Assembly: GCA_965223405.1 (NCBI GenBank)
Contig: CBDCWO010000006.1
Span: 3,286,001 to 3,350,000 of the forward strand
Direction of reading: 5' to 3'
Length of the DNA stretch: 64,000 nt
DNA from: CBDCWO01 sp965223405
GTDB lineage: Bacteria > Bacteroidota > Bacteroidia > Chitinophagales > Saprospiraceae
Shown: piece by piece, positions 36,105 through 44,518 of the stretch
Layout of the letters: every line of letters begins with the position of its first letter
Position numbering within the stretch: the stretch's first letter is position 1
Notes under the pieces: generated by a model
The model's database searches: none
What the model saw: the letters and a program-made list of their open reading frames with translations, nothing else
Told to the model about the DNA's origin: nothing
Position numbers and translations under genes: made by a program

Positions 36105-36130
36105 AAGTTTTAATCATATGACTAAAACTT
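36105..36130. promoter_or_regulatory. 26-bp near-perfect palindrome upstream of giant gene C
   Basis: AAGTTTTA, one mismatched base, TCATATGA, one mismatched base, TAAAACTT: 24 of 26 positions are self-complementary. No T run follows. It is in the 390-bp spacer before gene C, about 200 bp upstream of the start. This spacer shows no clear TANNTTTG box, so the palindrome is the best regulatory candidate there. Confidence 0.45.
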
Positions 36131-36328
36131 ACTTGTTGAATGCATTAGTATATCCCGGAAAGGGCGTATGCTGAATATTTCAGCAGATTACCATACAGAT
36201 TTCCCATTTATCAACTAGAACAGATTGAACTAGCTATACCGTAGCTATAGCTTATTTATTATGGATAATCAACTTACTTAAATCATATGAAAATTGAAAT
36301 TATTTCTAATAACCAAAACCGATGTCTC

Positions 36329-39300
36329 ATGAAAAGGCTAAAGTTTACTTTAATTTTTTTGATGACATTTTTGGGATTTGCCACTGTGGGAAATTCTCAG
36401 GAATGTCTACTTAACTGTGACGACCTCGTGAATATCAGTTTGGATTCACGATGTGTGCGCATTGTATCTCCGTTTGATATTCTTACGGGAGATACCACTA
36501 ACTGTACTAATGCGGTAGTAGTAGAAATACAATATCCGTATAATGACCAGTTTGTACGTTTGGGACCGGATCAGGTAGATAAAACCTTAATAGGCTATAC
36601 ATTGATAGCTAAGGTGACAGATTCGCTGACCGGAAATTCATGTTGGGGTAGAATCAAGATTGAGGATAAATACCCACCTGAATTGATGTGTGGTAATGAT
36701 ACCATTAGTTGTTTCATTGCCGAAAATTTTCCTGCATTGTTAGTTGATCCTGTGGATAACTGCGAATACCCGGCACGTACGGAAATTTTGCAGCAGGAAT
36801 GGATCGATTACAATTGCGACAGTGCTATGTTTTTAGGAAGGATAGAAAGAACTATCCGGGCTATTGATGTATGGGGTAATGCAAGTACTTGCGACCAGAT
36901 ATTGTACATCTCAAGGGAGTCACTGGATTCGCTTGTAGCCCCTCAGGATACTGCCATCGAGTGTTGCGATCCTAAATTGGATGACGAAAAATATGTGGAT
37001 TTTGATGAATATGGACGTCCGATTCCTAAACCGGTAATTGATGCTTTAGGAAACAGTATTGGATTGGTTGATCCTCCATATATTATTAGTAATGGTGATA
37101 CAACTTATATATGGCCAACTACTGGGTATTGTCAAATTTATGCCCACTACAAGGATCATATTATTGAAGCCTGTGGTCATACCTATAAAATTCGTAGAGA
37201 GTGGAAAGTAATTGACTGGTGCGACCAATCGGATACAGTAGTTACTCAATGGATAAAGATCCTTGATACACTCGCACCGGTGGTCAAACCGTTACCCGAT
37301 GTAACCGTATATGCGAAAGAGCATGATTGTAAAGCACATTTTGAATTGAAAAGGCCAACCATCACCAAGGAATGTTGGGATTCTTTTGACGATGTCGAAG
37401 TGAGGTATAGTGTTGAAATTCCTGGAAAGCATGGTGTTAAAGGTATTTTCTATGGTGGAACAATCGCTCCTGGTAAAACAGAAATTATTTACCTGCCGGC
37501 AGGATGGCATACCATTACTTATATACTCACGGACGGTTGCCTAAATACTTCCGTCGTAAATCAACTAGTATATGCAGTCGATAGGACTCCACCTACTCCG
37601 GTTTGTGATGAAATTACACAAGTCACGTTGGACCCTGAAGGGTGTTGGGCACGTGTATATGCGGAAAACCTGGATGATGGAAGTAGGGATAACTGTTGTG
37701 AGTATCTGCATTTTGCGGTGGCAAGAATGGAAGAAATCGACCAGTGGAGAGAGCATTGGAGAAAATATTTTGAAGGGTGTTTTGATCATTATGAATATCA
37801 TGAAAGACAAGCTGAAATTGATTCACTGATCGAACATTGGATCAACTGTTATGTATTTGATGATTATGTTGACCTGACAGATTGCGGATCAGAACAAGTA
37901 GTACTTCGGGTTTATGAGGCTTGTGGCCTTCCTTTATACGATGACCATGTATTTAAAGGGTCCAAACATGACTGGTATTGTTTTAACTTATATGATGATT
38001 TTGCCTGTTTCTTTAAGTCACATTATGATTCATTAGCGCATTATGCTGATGTAAGGCCAGACCTTACCTGTGCAAGTCTTGATGATCCTAATGGAGATCT
38101 GGTATTGTATGACAGTATATTCTGTACAACAGCTCCTACAAATAACAATTATCTCTATGGTGATCATGATGTGGAGCCAAATCCATTGTGTTGTGATTTT
38201 GAAACTGTAACCACACATCCGTTATATGCCAGATGGAATAACATCAAAACTAAATATCCGGAATTGGTAATTTTATGCCAAAATCGTTATTCATTCCGAA
38301 GCTTGTATTCGGATTGTATGGTAGAAGTGCGTAAAGACGACAAAGTACCACCTATATGTGAAGTGGCATACGATAAAACAGTTTATTGCGACGGAGTACC
38401 TTACAGTGGTTCGATGATATTAGGTGATGAGAAAATCATCTGGAATGGGGCTACCTATGCTCATGATATCTGCAAAGAATCAGATATCTTCTCTAAATCA
38501 TGTGCATTTGATAAGGCCAAGAAACAACTTTCAGATGTTATTACTCCATATGAATTCTGTGTAGCCAATCCATGGGATGGATTGAATCATGGATATTACG
38601 GTGGACCGGTTTATGATGAGTACAGCCATTATGGTGACCAACCTTGTGAGCAAACCGAGTGGGAGCCTATCTATTGTAGAGTCTGGTTGCTGTTGGATCA
38701 GTATGATTCAGATGATAATGACAAACCGGATCCTGAAACCTATTTTGATGAGCCTACAATTACCGATAACTGTGAGCTAAAATCAGTTGAACCAGAGGTA
38801 GAAAGACATATCAACGAATGTGGTGTGGGTTATGTTAAGAAAACTTGGACTGCCACGGATGAATGTGATAATGTAACGGTATGTCATCAAAAAGTAATCG
38901 TTAAATCAAGAAGTGATTTTGAGGTGATTTTCCCAGCTGATGTCGATGCGGATTGCAATGAGACCATAGATATTACAGCTACGGAAGAAGGTGCTGGTTA
39001 TCCAGTAATCTCTGATGATGACTGCGAACTGGTAGGAATCAATAAAGATGACCAGATATTCCATGTAGTGGAAGAAGCTTGTTATAAAATATTACGTACC
39101 TGGACGATTATTGATTGGTGTGTATACAACCCGGATCAACATTATCGTCGTTCTGACATTATCGTTGACGATCGTTTGATTGCCGGTGACGCCAGATATT
39201 GTGTCTATCGCAATCTGAAAGATGATGGAGACGGTATCATTCAGTATGTTCAGGTAATCAAAGTTCATGACAACACACCTCCGGAAATAACACCGGCAAA

Positions 39301-41116
39301 TGATTTTATTGTTTGTGTAGACAATGAGGATTGCATTGCTCCTAATTTGAATTTTGAACTGGGTACTGCAAAAGATGGATGTACTGCAGAAGAAAATATT
39401 GCCTACCGGTGGTATGTGGTGCTGGAAGGAGTTACCGATGAAAATGATTACATCTATGGAGAAGGCAATAAGTTGACCGGAATATTCCCACTTGGACTTC
39501 ATGCTGCATATTTAATCGCTGGAGATAAATGTGGAAATGAGGATACAGTGAGAGTTGATTTTGCGGTTAATGATTGTAAAAAGCCTACACCTTACTGTTA
39601 CCATGGTATAGCTACGGTAATCATGCCAACTACCGGGGGAGTAAGAGTATGGGCAAAAGATCTGGATGCGGGTAGCTTTGATAACTGTACGCTTAAAGAA
39701 AATCTTGTATTTTCATTCGAGGCTGACCCAACCGTAACCCATATGGATTTTACCTGTGCAGACTTAGGAACAGTTGAAGTCAATATATGGGTCACAGACG
39801 AGGCCGGAAATCAAGACTTCTGTACTACTTATCTTTCCATTCAGGCTAACGAGGGTATTTGTGATTCAGTAAGTGGTGCTTCTATCAACGGAAAAATCAT
39901 GACTGAAGATGACGAATCTGTTGAATTTGTAGAAGTAAAACTGAAGAATAATGACACTCCAGTAAAGAGTTTCCATACTGGTGTTGATGGAAAGTTTGCC
40001 TTCAACAGCGTGAATACCAGCCAGGAGTATACTCTTTCTCCTTATAGAAACGATGATCATGCCAATGGAGTTAGCACCCTTGATTTGGTGTATATCCAAA
40101 AGCATATATTAGGAATTCAAAAATTAAATTCTCCTTACAAAGTGATTGCAGCTGATATAAACCGATCTGAGACCTTAAGTGCAATTGATTTAGTAGAATT
40201 GAGAAAATTGATCTTAGGAGTTTATGATGAATTTCCCAATAATACAAGTTGGAGATTTGTAGATAAAAATTATCAATTCTCCGATGAAGAGAATCCTTGG
40301 GGATTCCCTGAGTACAAAGAGGTTACCAATATGAATAACGGTGTGAATCTGGCTGAATTCATGGCCATTAAAGTGGGCGATGTAAATAATAACCGTGCCG
40401 CACATAGCCTGATGGGTACTGAATTGAGAAACAATTCCGCCAAGTTAACCTTCAGAATAGACGACATGACTATTCCTGCAGGTACTGAAACCTTAATCGA
40501 TGTTACTGCCAAAAACTTCAATTCTGTTGAGGGTTATCAATTTACCATGTTGATGAAAGGATTGACCTTTATCGGAGTGGAAGCTGGAAAGCTTGATATA
40601 ACTACTGACAACTTTGGAATAATCAATACCGAAAGTGGATTGGTTACTACCAGCTGGAATGCTGCAAAGGCAGTATCGGCAGGTCCTGAGGATGTCTTGT
40701 TCAGCATAAAAGTTCGATCGTTGGATGATATCCAATTAAGTGATGCTATAGCATTTAACTCTTTGGTTACCCGATCCGAAGCTTATACTGCTGGAAGCGA
40801 AGTAATGAATGTAAATGTGGAATTTACAAATGGATCCCAAGTTGTGGAAGCCAACAAATTTGATTTATATCAGAATACACCAAATCCATTTACTGAAGAA
40901 ACTACCATTGGATTTGTTTTACCTGCGGATGGAGATGCTACAATCAAAATTCTCGATGTAACGGGTAAAGTTCTGAAAGTATATCAAAATGAGTATGCTA
41001 AGGGTTACAACCAATTGTCCGTTGCTAAAAAAGATCTTCCTTCAGCTGGTGTCATGTATTACCAGCTCGAAACTAAAGACTTTTCAGCAACTAAAAAGAT
41101 GGTTTTGATCCATTAA
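36329..41116 (+). CDS. Giant surface protein C: Cys-rich HYR-type repeats, dockerin, cohesin-like domain, T9SS sorting domain
   Basis: A 1595-residue close paralogue of protein A without A's unique N-terminal region. I start at ATG 36329 (MKRLKFTLIFLMTFLGFATV), a clean signal peptide; an upstream in-frame ATG at 36287 would add 14 polar residues. The mature part begins CLLNCDDLVNISLDSRC. The Cys/Trp/His-rich module starts TPPTPVCDEITQVTLDPEGC near 425, and the signature CYKILRTWTIIDWC is near 916. The dockerin (about 1238-1295) has a second loop DINRSETLSAID that keeps Ca ligands, while its first loop (NDDHANGVSTLD) has Ala at position 5. The cohesin-like domain is about 1371-1497 (VEGYQFTMLMKGLTFIGVEA). 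The type A T9SS CTD runs from about 1511 (QNTPNPFTEETTIG to KKMVLIH). A terminator follows. Confidence 0.85.
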   Translation: MKRLKFTLIFLMTFLGFATVGNSQECLLNCDDLVNISLDSRCVRIVSPFDILTGDTTNCTNAVVVEIQYPYNDQFVRLGPDQVDKTLIGYTLIAKVTDSLTGNSCWGRIKIEDKYPPELMCGNDTISCFIAENFPALLVDPVDNCEYPARTEILQQEWIDYNCDSAMFLGRIERTIRAIDVWGNASTCDQILYISRESLDSLVAPQDTAIECCDPKLDDEKYVDFDEYGRPIPKPVIDALGNSIGLVDPPYIISNGDTTYIWPTTGYCQIYAHYKDHIIEACGHTYKIRREWKVIDWCDQSDTVVTQWIKILDTLAPVVKPLPDVTVYAKEHDCKAHFELKRPTITKECWDSFDDVEVRYSVEIPGKHGVKGIFYGGTIAPGKTEIIYLPAGWHTITYILTDGCLNTSVVNQLVYAVDRTPPTPVCDEITQVTLDPEGCWARVYAENLDDGSRDNCCEYLHFAVARMEEIDQWREHWRKYFEGCFDHYEYHERQAEIDSLIEHWINCYVFDDYVDLTDCGSEQVVLRVYEACGLPLYDDHVFKGSKHDWYCFNLYDDFACFFKSHYDSLAHYADVRPDLTCASLDDPNGDLVLYDSIFCTTAPTNNNYLYGDHDVEPNPLCCDFETVTTHPLYARWNNIKTKYPELVILCQNRYSFRSLYSDCMVEVRKDDKVPPICEVAYDKTVYCDGVPYSGSMILGDEKIIWNGATYAHDICKESDIFSKSCAFDKAKKQLSDVITPYEFCVANPWDGLNHGYYGGPVYDEYSHYGDQPCEQTEWEPIYCRVWLLLDQYDSDDNDKPDPETYFDEPTITDNCELKSVEPEVERHINECGVGYVKKTWTATDECDNVTVCHQKVIVKSRSDFEVIFPADVDADCNETIDITATEEGAGYPVISDDDCELVGINKDDQIFHVVEEACYKILRTWTIIDWCVYNPDQHYRRSDIIVDDRLIAGDARYCVYRNLKDDGDGIIQYVQVIKVHDNTPPEITPANDFIVCVDNEDCIAPNLNFELGTAKDGCTAEENIAYRWYVVLEGVTDENDYIYGEGNKLTGIFPLGLHAAYLIAGDKCGNEDTVRVDFAVNDCKKPTPYCYHGIATVIMPTTGGVRVWAKDLDAGSFDNCTLKENLVFSFEADPTVTHMDFTCADLGTVEVNIWVTDEAGNQDFCTTYLSIQANEGICDSVSGASINGKIMTEDDESVEFVEVKLKNNDTPVKSFHTGVDGKFAFNSVNTSQEYTLSPYRNDDHANGVSTLDLVYIQKHILGIQKLNSPYKVIAADINRSETLSAIDLVELRKLILGVYDEFPNNTSWRFVDKNYQFSDEENPWGFPEYKEVTNMNNGVNLAEFMAIKVGDVNNNRAAHSLMGTELRNNSAKLTFRIDDMTIPAGTETLIDVTAKNFNSVEGYQFTMLMKGLTFIGVEAGKLDITTDNFGIINTESGLVTTSWNAAKAVSAGPEDVLFSIKVRSLDDIQLSDAIAFNSLVTRSEAYTAGSEVMNVNVEFTNGSQVVEANKFDLYQNTPNPFTEETTIGFVLPADGDATIKILDVTGKVLKVYQNEYAKGYNQLSVAKKDLPSAGVMYYQLETKDFSATKKMVLIH

Positions 41117-41168
41117 AAAATACCTTAGGGTAACTGATTTTTAAGAGATAAAATCGGTTTTTGGGATG

Positions 41169-41203
41169 GCCTCTCCCTTCTAGTAGGGAGGGGCTTTTCT
41201 TTT
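41169..41203 (+). terminator. Terminator of gene C
   Basis: GCCTCTCCCT (41169-41178) pairs with AGGGAGGGGC (41185-41194) with one wobble, followed by TTTTCTTTT. It separates C from D. Confidence 0.85.
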
Positions 41204-41454
41204 ATAATTACTTTAATTCATTTCAGACTTATAGATGTATCTGTTAGTTGATCCACACCCCTTGTTGATTGGTTAAACCTAATTACTCAATGCTTTTGTG
41301 TCTGCCTAAAGAGGTATTAAGCTTAATAATTACCACATATTTCCCTTTCGTTAAATTCTCTCCGAGGTTATTTTACCCCCTTTTAAATTTTTAATAAGAA
41401 ATAAATTAATACGTTAAAATATCCTGATTAATCTGCACGAAATCAAAAAATGAG

Positions 41455-41462
41455 TATCTTTC
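41455..41462 (+). promoter_or_regulatory. Weak candidate -7 box for gene D
   Basis: TATCTTTC differs from TANNTTTG at the last base and is 65 bp before the ATG. The flanking gtatctttcacg resembles the box of gene B (gtatctttgcacg). The rest of the 411-bp spacer shows only the terminator of C. Confidence 0.3.
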
Positions 41463-41527
41463 ACGCGTGTTATCCTCCCGAAATGATTGTCCATTTAATT
41501 AATTAACGAGCACAAAACGACTGGTTT

Positions 41528-44176
41528 ATGCAAAGATCTCTACCTCAGTTTATTCATCGAATCATTGAGAAAAGTCAAATTCTTCCTTTGACGATACTAT
41601 TTGTGTTTGTGGCAAACACAGCTTCAGCCCTTGAGATTACATGTCCTAAGGATAAGTGGATTTATTACGATCAAGTACATTATTTGAATCACGAAAAACC
41701 ACATGTTTATGGTTATGGATATAAAATTCATGGCCCATGGGTAGAAAAACATATCCATTGCCAGGAGGGACATATTAAAGTGACCTGGAAAATTATTGAT
41801 AGCTATGGCAAAGCACATTACTGTTATCAAACGGTGTATGTAAAGCCCAGTTCTTCCCATTATGGAGGGCTAACCGTAGATTGCCCCCCGGATAAATGGA
41901 TCTCCTGTGGTGATCTGCATTATCTGAAATATGAAAAACCGACGGTACATGCCTCGTATGGACATCATTATCAAATAAAAGGACCTTGGGTTTCAAAACA
42001 TTTGGATAAATGTGGCAAGGGCAAAATCCATGTAACCTGGAAAATTGTGGAGGAATGCGGAAAAATTCATGAGTGTCATACATTTATCTGGGTTAAAGGA
42101 AATGATAGTTATGGACATTATGGACCGGTCAAATCATGGCCAAAGAACTATTGGACAGATGAATGTTCAGGTAGTCTAAAACCGGAACATTTGCCAAAAT
42201 GGTATGACAAGCCAATTCTATACGACCATAGCCACGGGTGTAGCAGTCTGGGTGTCAGTTATAAAGATGAAATATTCTATCCTTGGGGTGATGCAGATTT
42301 TTGTTACAAAATCTTAAGGACATGGACCGTTATCGACTGGTGTAATTATGACTCCTATGGTCATTATGGTTCAGGATCCTATGGTAGTTATGGAAGTTAC
42401 GGAAATGCAAAAGGGAAATGGGTGCATGAACAAACCATCAAGGTAAAAGGTGGAGGGCCTAGTCCTATTGTTACCTGTCCCTCGGATGTGACGGTAGAAG
42501 TAAGTGGTAATGAAAAAGTTGCTTATGTCAAGCTGGATGATGCAACTGCCGTTGCCCAGAATAGTTGTAGTAAGAAAGTAAATATTTCGCATGACTCGAA
42601 ATATGCCGATCATCAGGGTGAGGATGCTAGTGGCCTTTATCCGATTGGTGTCCATTGGGTTACTTTTTGGGCCAAAGATGGCTGTGGAAATGCGGATGAG
42701 TGTAAAGTGAAAGTTACCGTTGTTGATAAGATTCCTCCTACCCCGTATTGCATACATGGAATCGCTACTACAATTGCCTGGCATAATGATGGTGTCTACA
42801 CCATACTTGATCCGAAAATGTTTGATGCCGGATCTTATGACAATTGTACACCAAAAGAAAAATTAAAATTCGAGATTTGGCCAAATAGGTTGACTTGTGA
42901 AAATCTGGATACCAATACTGTTTACATAAAGGTGATTGACGAATTCGGAAATTCTGCCACTTGTACGACTTATGTGATCTTACAAGATCATATGGGGATG
43001 TGTCCTAAGGACAGCACGCAAGGTATTTATGCAGTTACCGGAAATATAAGTACTGAGGAAGGAATGCCAGTTGCTGAAGCTCTGGTTACCTTCAGCGGAG
43101 AAGAAACCGTATCCACCATTACTCAACCGGATGGATCCTATAATTCTGGTCTGCTCCGACCTGGATTGGAATATCAAATCATTCCTCAAAAAGATATTAA
43201 ACCACTTGATGGAATCAATTCGCTGGACTACGTACTGCTATTTCAGTATGTGACCGGCAATGCCAAGTTAAGTTCTCCTTACAAAATTATTGCAGCTGAC
43301 CTAGATATGAACAATCAGGTAGATATGCATGATGTCTTTTTACTGGGAAGTATGATCATCAACCAGGAAGATAAAATGCCGGCCGGTATGCATTCATGGC
43401 GCTTTGTTGATTATCATCAAGAGTTTTCTGATCCGGAAAACCCGTTTGCAGATCCAATTACCGAAACCTATATGATCAATAAATTGGGTGACCATATGAA
43501 TTCCATGGATTTTATCGGAGTTAAACTGGGTGACCTGAATGGGACTATAGCCTCCGGTACGCTCGAATTACGCAATAATGAGGGCCGGGATCTTAATCTT
43601 GAAGTGAACTGGACACCTTATGGAGACCAGTGGAAGGGAGAAATCTCAGCACAAGATTTAAATTCATTTGATGGACTGCAGGCTGTAATCGCATCAGTTT
43701 CCGATATTCCTCTGGAAATATTGTCAAAAGGGGAAAATGTATTGACCAATAGCAGAGGACATCAGCTCGATATTTTAGCAGGTCTGGATGGTCAGAAAAA
43801 TCAACAATTGTTGATGACTGTGCTATCCGCAAGCCCGGATCAGCTTAAAGTAGTCGATGGGATTGCAGTGAATCATGATCAGACCAAAGGCAAAGTAAAG
43901 ATCATTAATAGCGATAAAGGTGAAGACTTGCAAGTCGCTCCAAATCCGTTTGTAGATAAAACTACGATTCGGCATCGAAGCTTAGATGCCGGAGAGGGTA
44001 CAGTTTCTATATTTGACCATACTGGTAAGCAAATCTGGCTGGATCAAATCCAGATTAACGTAGGATGGAACGAGTATACCGTTGAAGCTAGAAAGCTTGG
44101 TTCCGAAGGTATTTATTTTTATACCTTAAGGACTAACGATAAAGTATTGAGTGGAAAAATGTTGAAACTAAGATAA
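41528..44176 (+). CDS. Surface protein D: His/Tyr/Lys-rich repeats, SYG linker, degenerate dockerin and cohesin-like region, T9SS CTD
   Basis: An 882-residue member of the cluster and the most divergent. The signal peptide (about residues 18-35) is followed by two related modules (ITCPKDKWIYYDQVHYL and VDCPPDKWISCGDLHYL) rich in His, Tyr and Lys, each ending in VTWKI. The signature CYKILRTWTVIDWC is near 262, then a low-complexity SYG/HYG linker about 275-293. HYR-like domains and a regulatory-like beta domain (about 500-555) follow. The dockerin loops are PLDGINSLD (poor Ca ligands) and DLDMNNQVDMHD (about 555-605). A shortened cohesin-like region (about 688-790) precedes a type A sorting domain (VAPNPFVDKTTIR to GKMLKLR). 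It has its own terminator. Confidence 0.8.
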   Translation: MQRSLPQFIHRIIEKSQILPLTILFVFVANTASALEITCPKDKWIYYDQVHYLNHEKPHVYGYGYKIHGPWVEKHIHCQEGHIKVTWKIIDSYGKAHYCYQTVYVKPSSSHYGGLTVDCPPDKWISCGDLHYLKYEKPTVHASYGHHYQIKGPWVSKHLDKCGKGKIHVTWKIVEECGKIHECHTFIWVKGNDSYGHYGPVKSWPKNYWTDECSGSLKPEHLPKWYDKPILYDHSHGCSSLGVSYKDEIFYPWGDADFCYKILRTWTVIDWCNYDSYGHYGSGSYGSYGSYGNAKGKWVHEQTIKVKGGGPSPIVTCPSDVTVEVSGNEKVAYVKLDDATAVAQNSCSKKVNISHDSKYADHQGEDASGLYPIGVHWVTFWAKDGCGNADECKVKVTVVDKIPPTPYCIHGIATTIAWHNDGVYTILDPKMFDAGSYDNCTPKEKLKFEIWPNRLTCENLDTNTVYIKVIDEFGNSATCTTYVILQDHMGMCPKDSTQGIYAVTGNISTEEGMPVAEALVTFSGEETVSTITQPDGSYNSGLLRPGLEYQIIPQKDIKPLDGINSLDYVLLFQYVTGNAKLSSPYKIIAADLDMNNQVDMHDVFLLGSMIINQEDKMPAGMHSWRFVDYHQEFSDPENPFADPITETYMINKLGDHMNSMDFIGVKLGDLNGTIASGTLELRNNEGRDLNLEVNWTPYGDQWKGEISAQDLNSFDGLQAVIASVSDIPLEILSKGENVLTNSRGHQLDILAGLDGQKNQQLLMTVLSASPDQLKVVDGIAVNHDQTKGKVKIINSDKGEDLQVAPNPFVDKTTIRHRSLDAGEGTVSIFDHTGKQIWLDQIQINVGWNEYTVEARKLGSEGIYFYTLRTNDKVLSGKMLKLR

Positions 44177-44201
44177 TAACTACCTGAAATAACCTCTTTA
44201 C

Positions 44202-44245
44202 AAATCCCTTCTTCAAATCGTGAAGAAGGGATTTTCTTTTTATTA
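44202..44245 (+). terminator. Terminator of gene D
   Basis: A 14-bp perfect stem (44202-44215 with 44221-44234, core ATCCCTTCTTCA) with a 5-nt loop is followed by TTCTTTTTATT. Confidence 0.9.
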
Positions 44246-44324
44246 TACTCTAAAACATCTCATTATATATATATTATTTGATTATATGATATAATGAACT
44301 GTTAAAATTACCCATTCTCCGGTA

Positions 44325-44354
44325 TTGGTGGATTATAAATATTACATAAATTTG
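44325..44354 (+). promoter_or_regulatory. Best-matching Bacteroidota promoter, upstream of E-F operon
   Basis: TTG (44325-44327), a 19-bp spacer and TAAATTTG (44347-44354) match the -33/-7 consensus exactly. The leader to the ATG at 44519 would be about 160 nt and includes a small stem GCTCAC/GTGAGC (44464-44469, 44479-44484). The promoter would serve the E and F genes. Confidence 0.65.
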
Positions 44355-44518
44355 TAATGCGTAACTAACTTTTAACGTGTATAATATAAATCACACAATT
44401 ATATTATACATCAATCCCGGCCTTCCCGAAGGTTCCAAAACAGTAAACTCTTAGACACTGTATGCTCACCATACTTAAGTGAGCGTCATTTGGAATAAAC
44501 ATTTAAACTCGTTAAAAA

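Noticed and set aside
42352..42410. Short tandem repeats (SYG codons) as a CRISPR or satellite
   Set aside because: The repeat unit is an in-frame low-complexity linker of protein D with no spacers.
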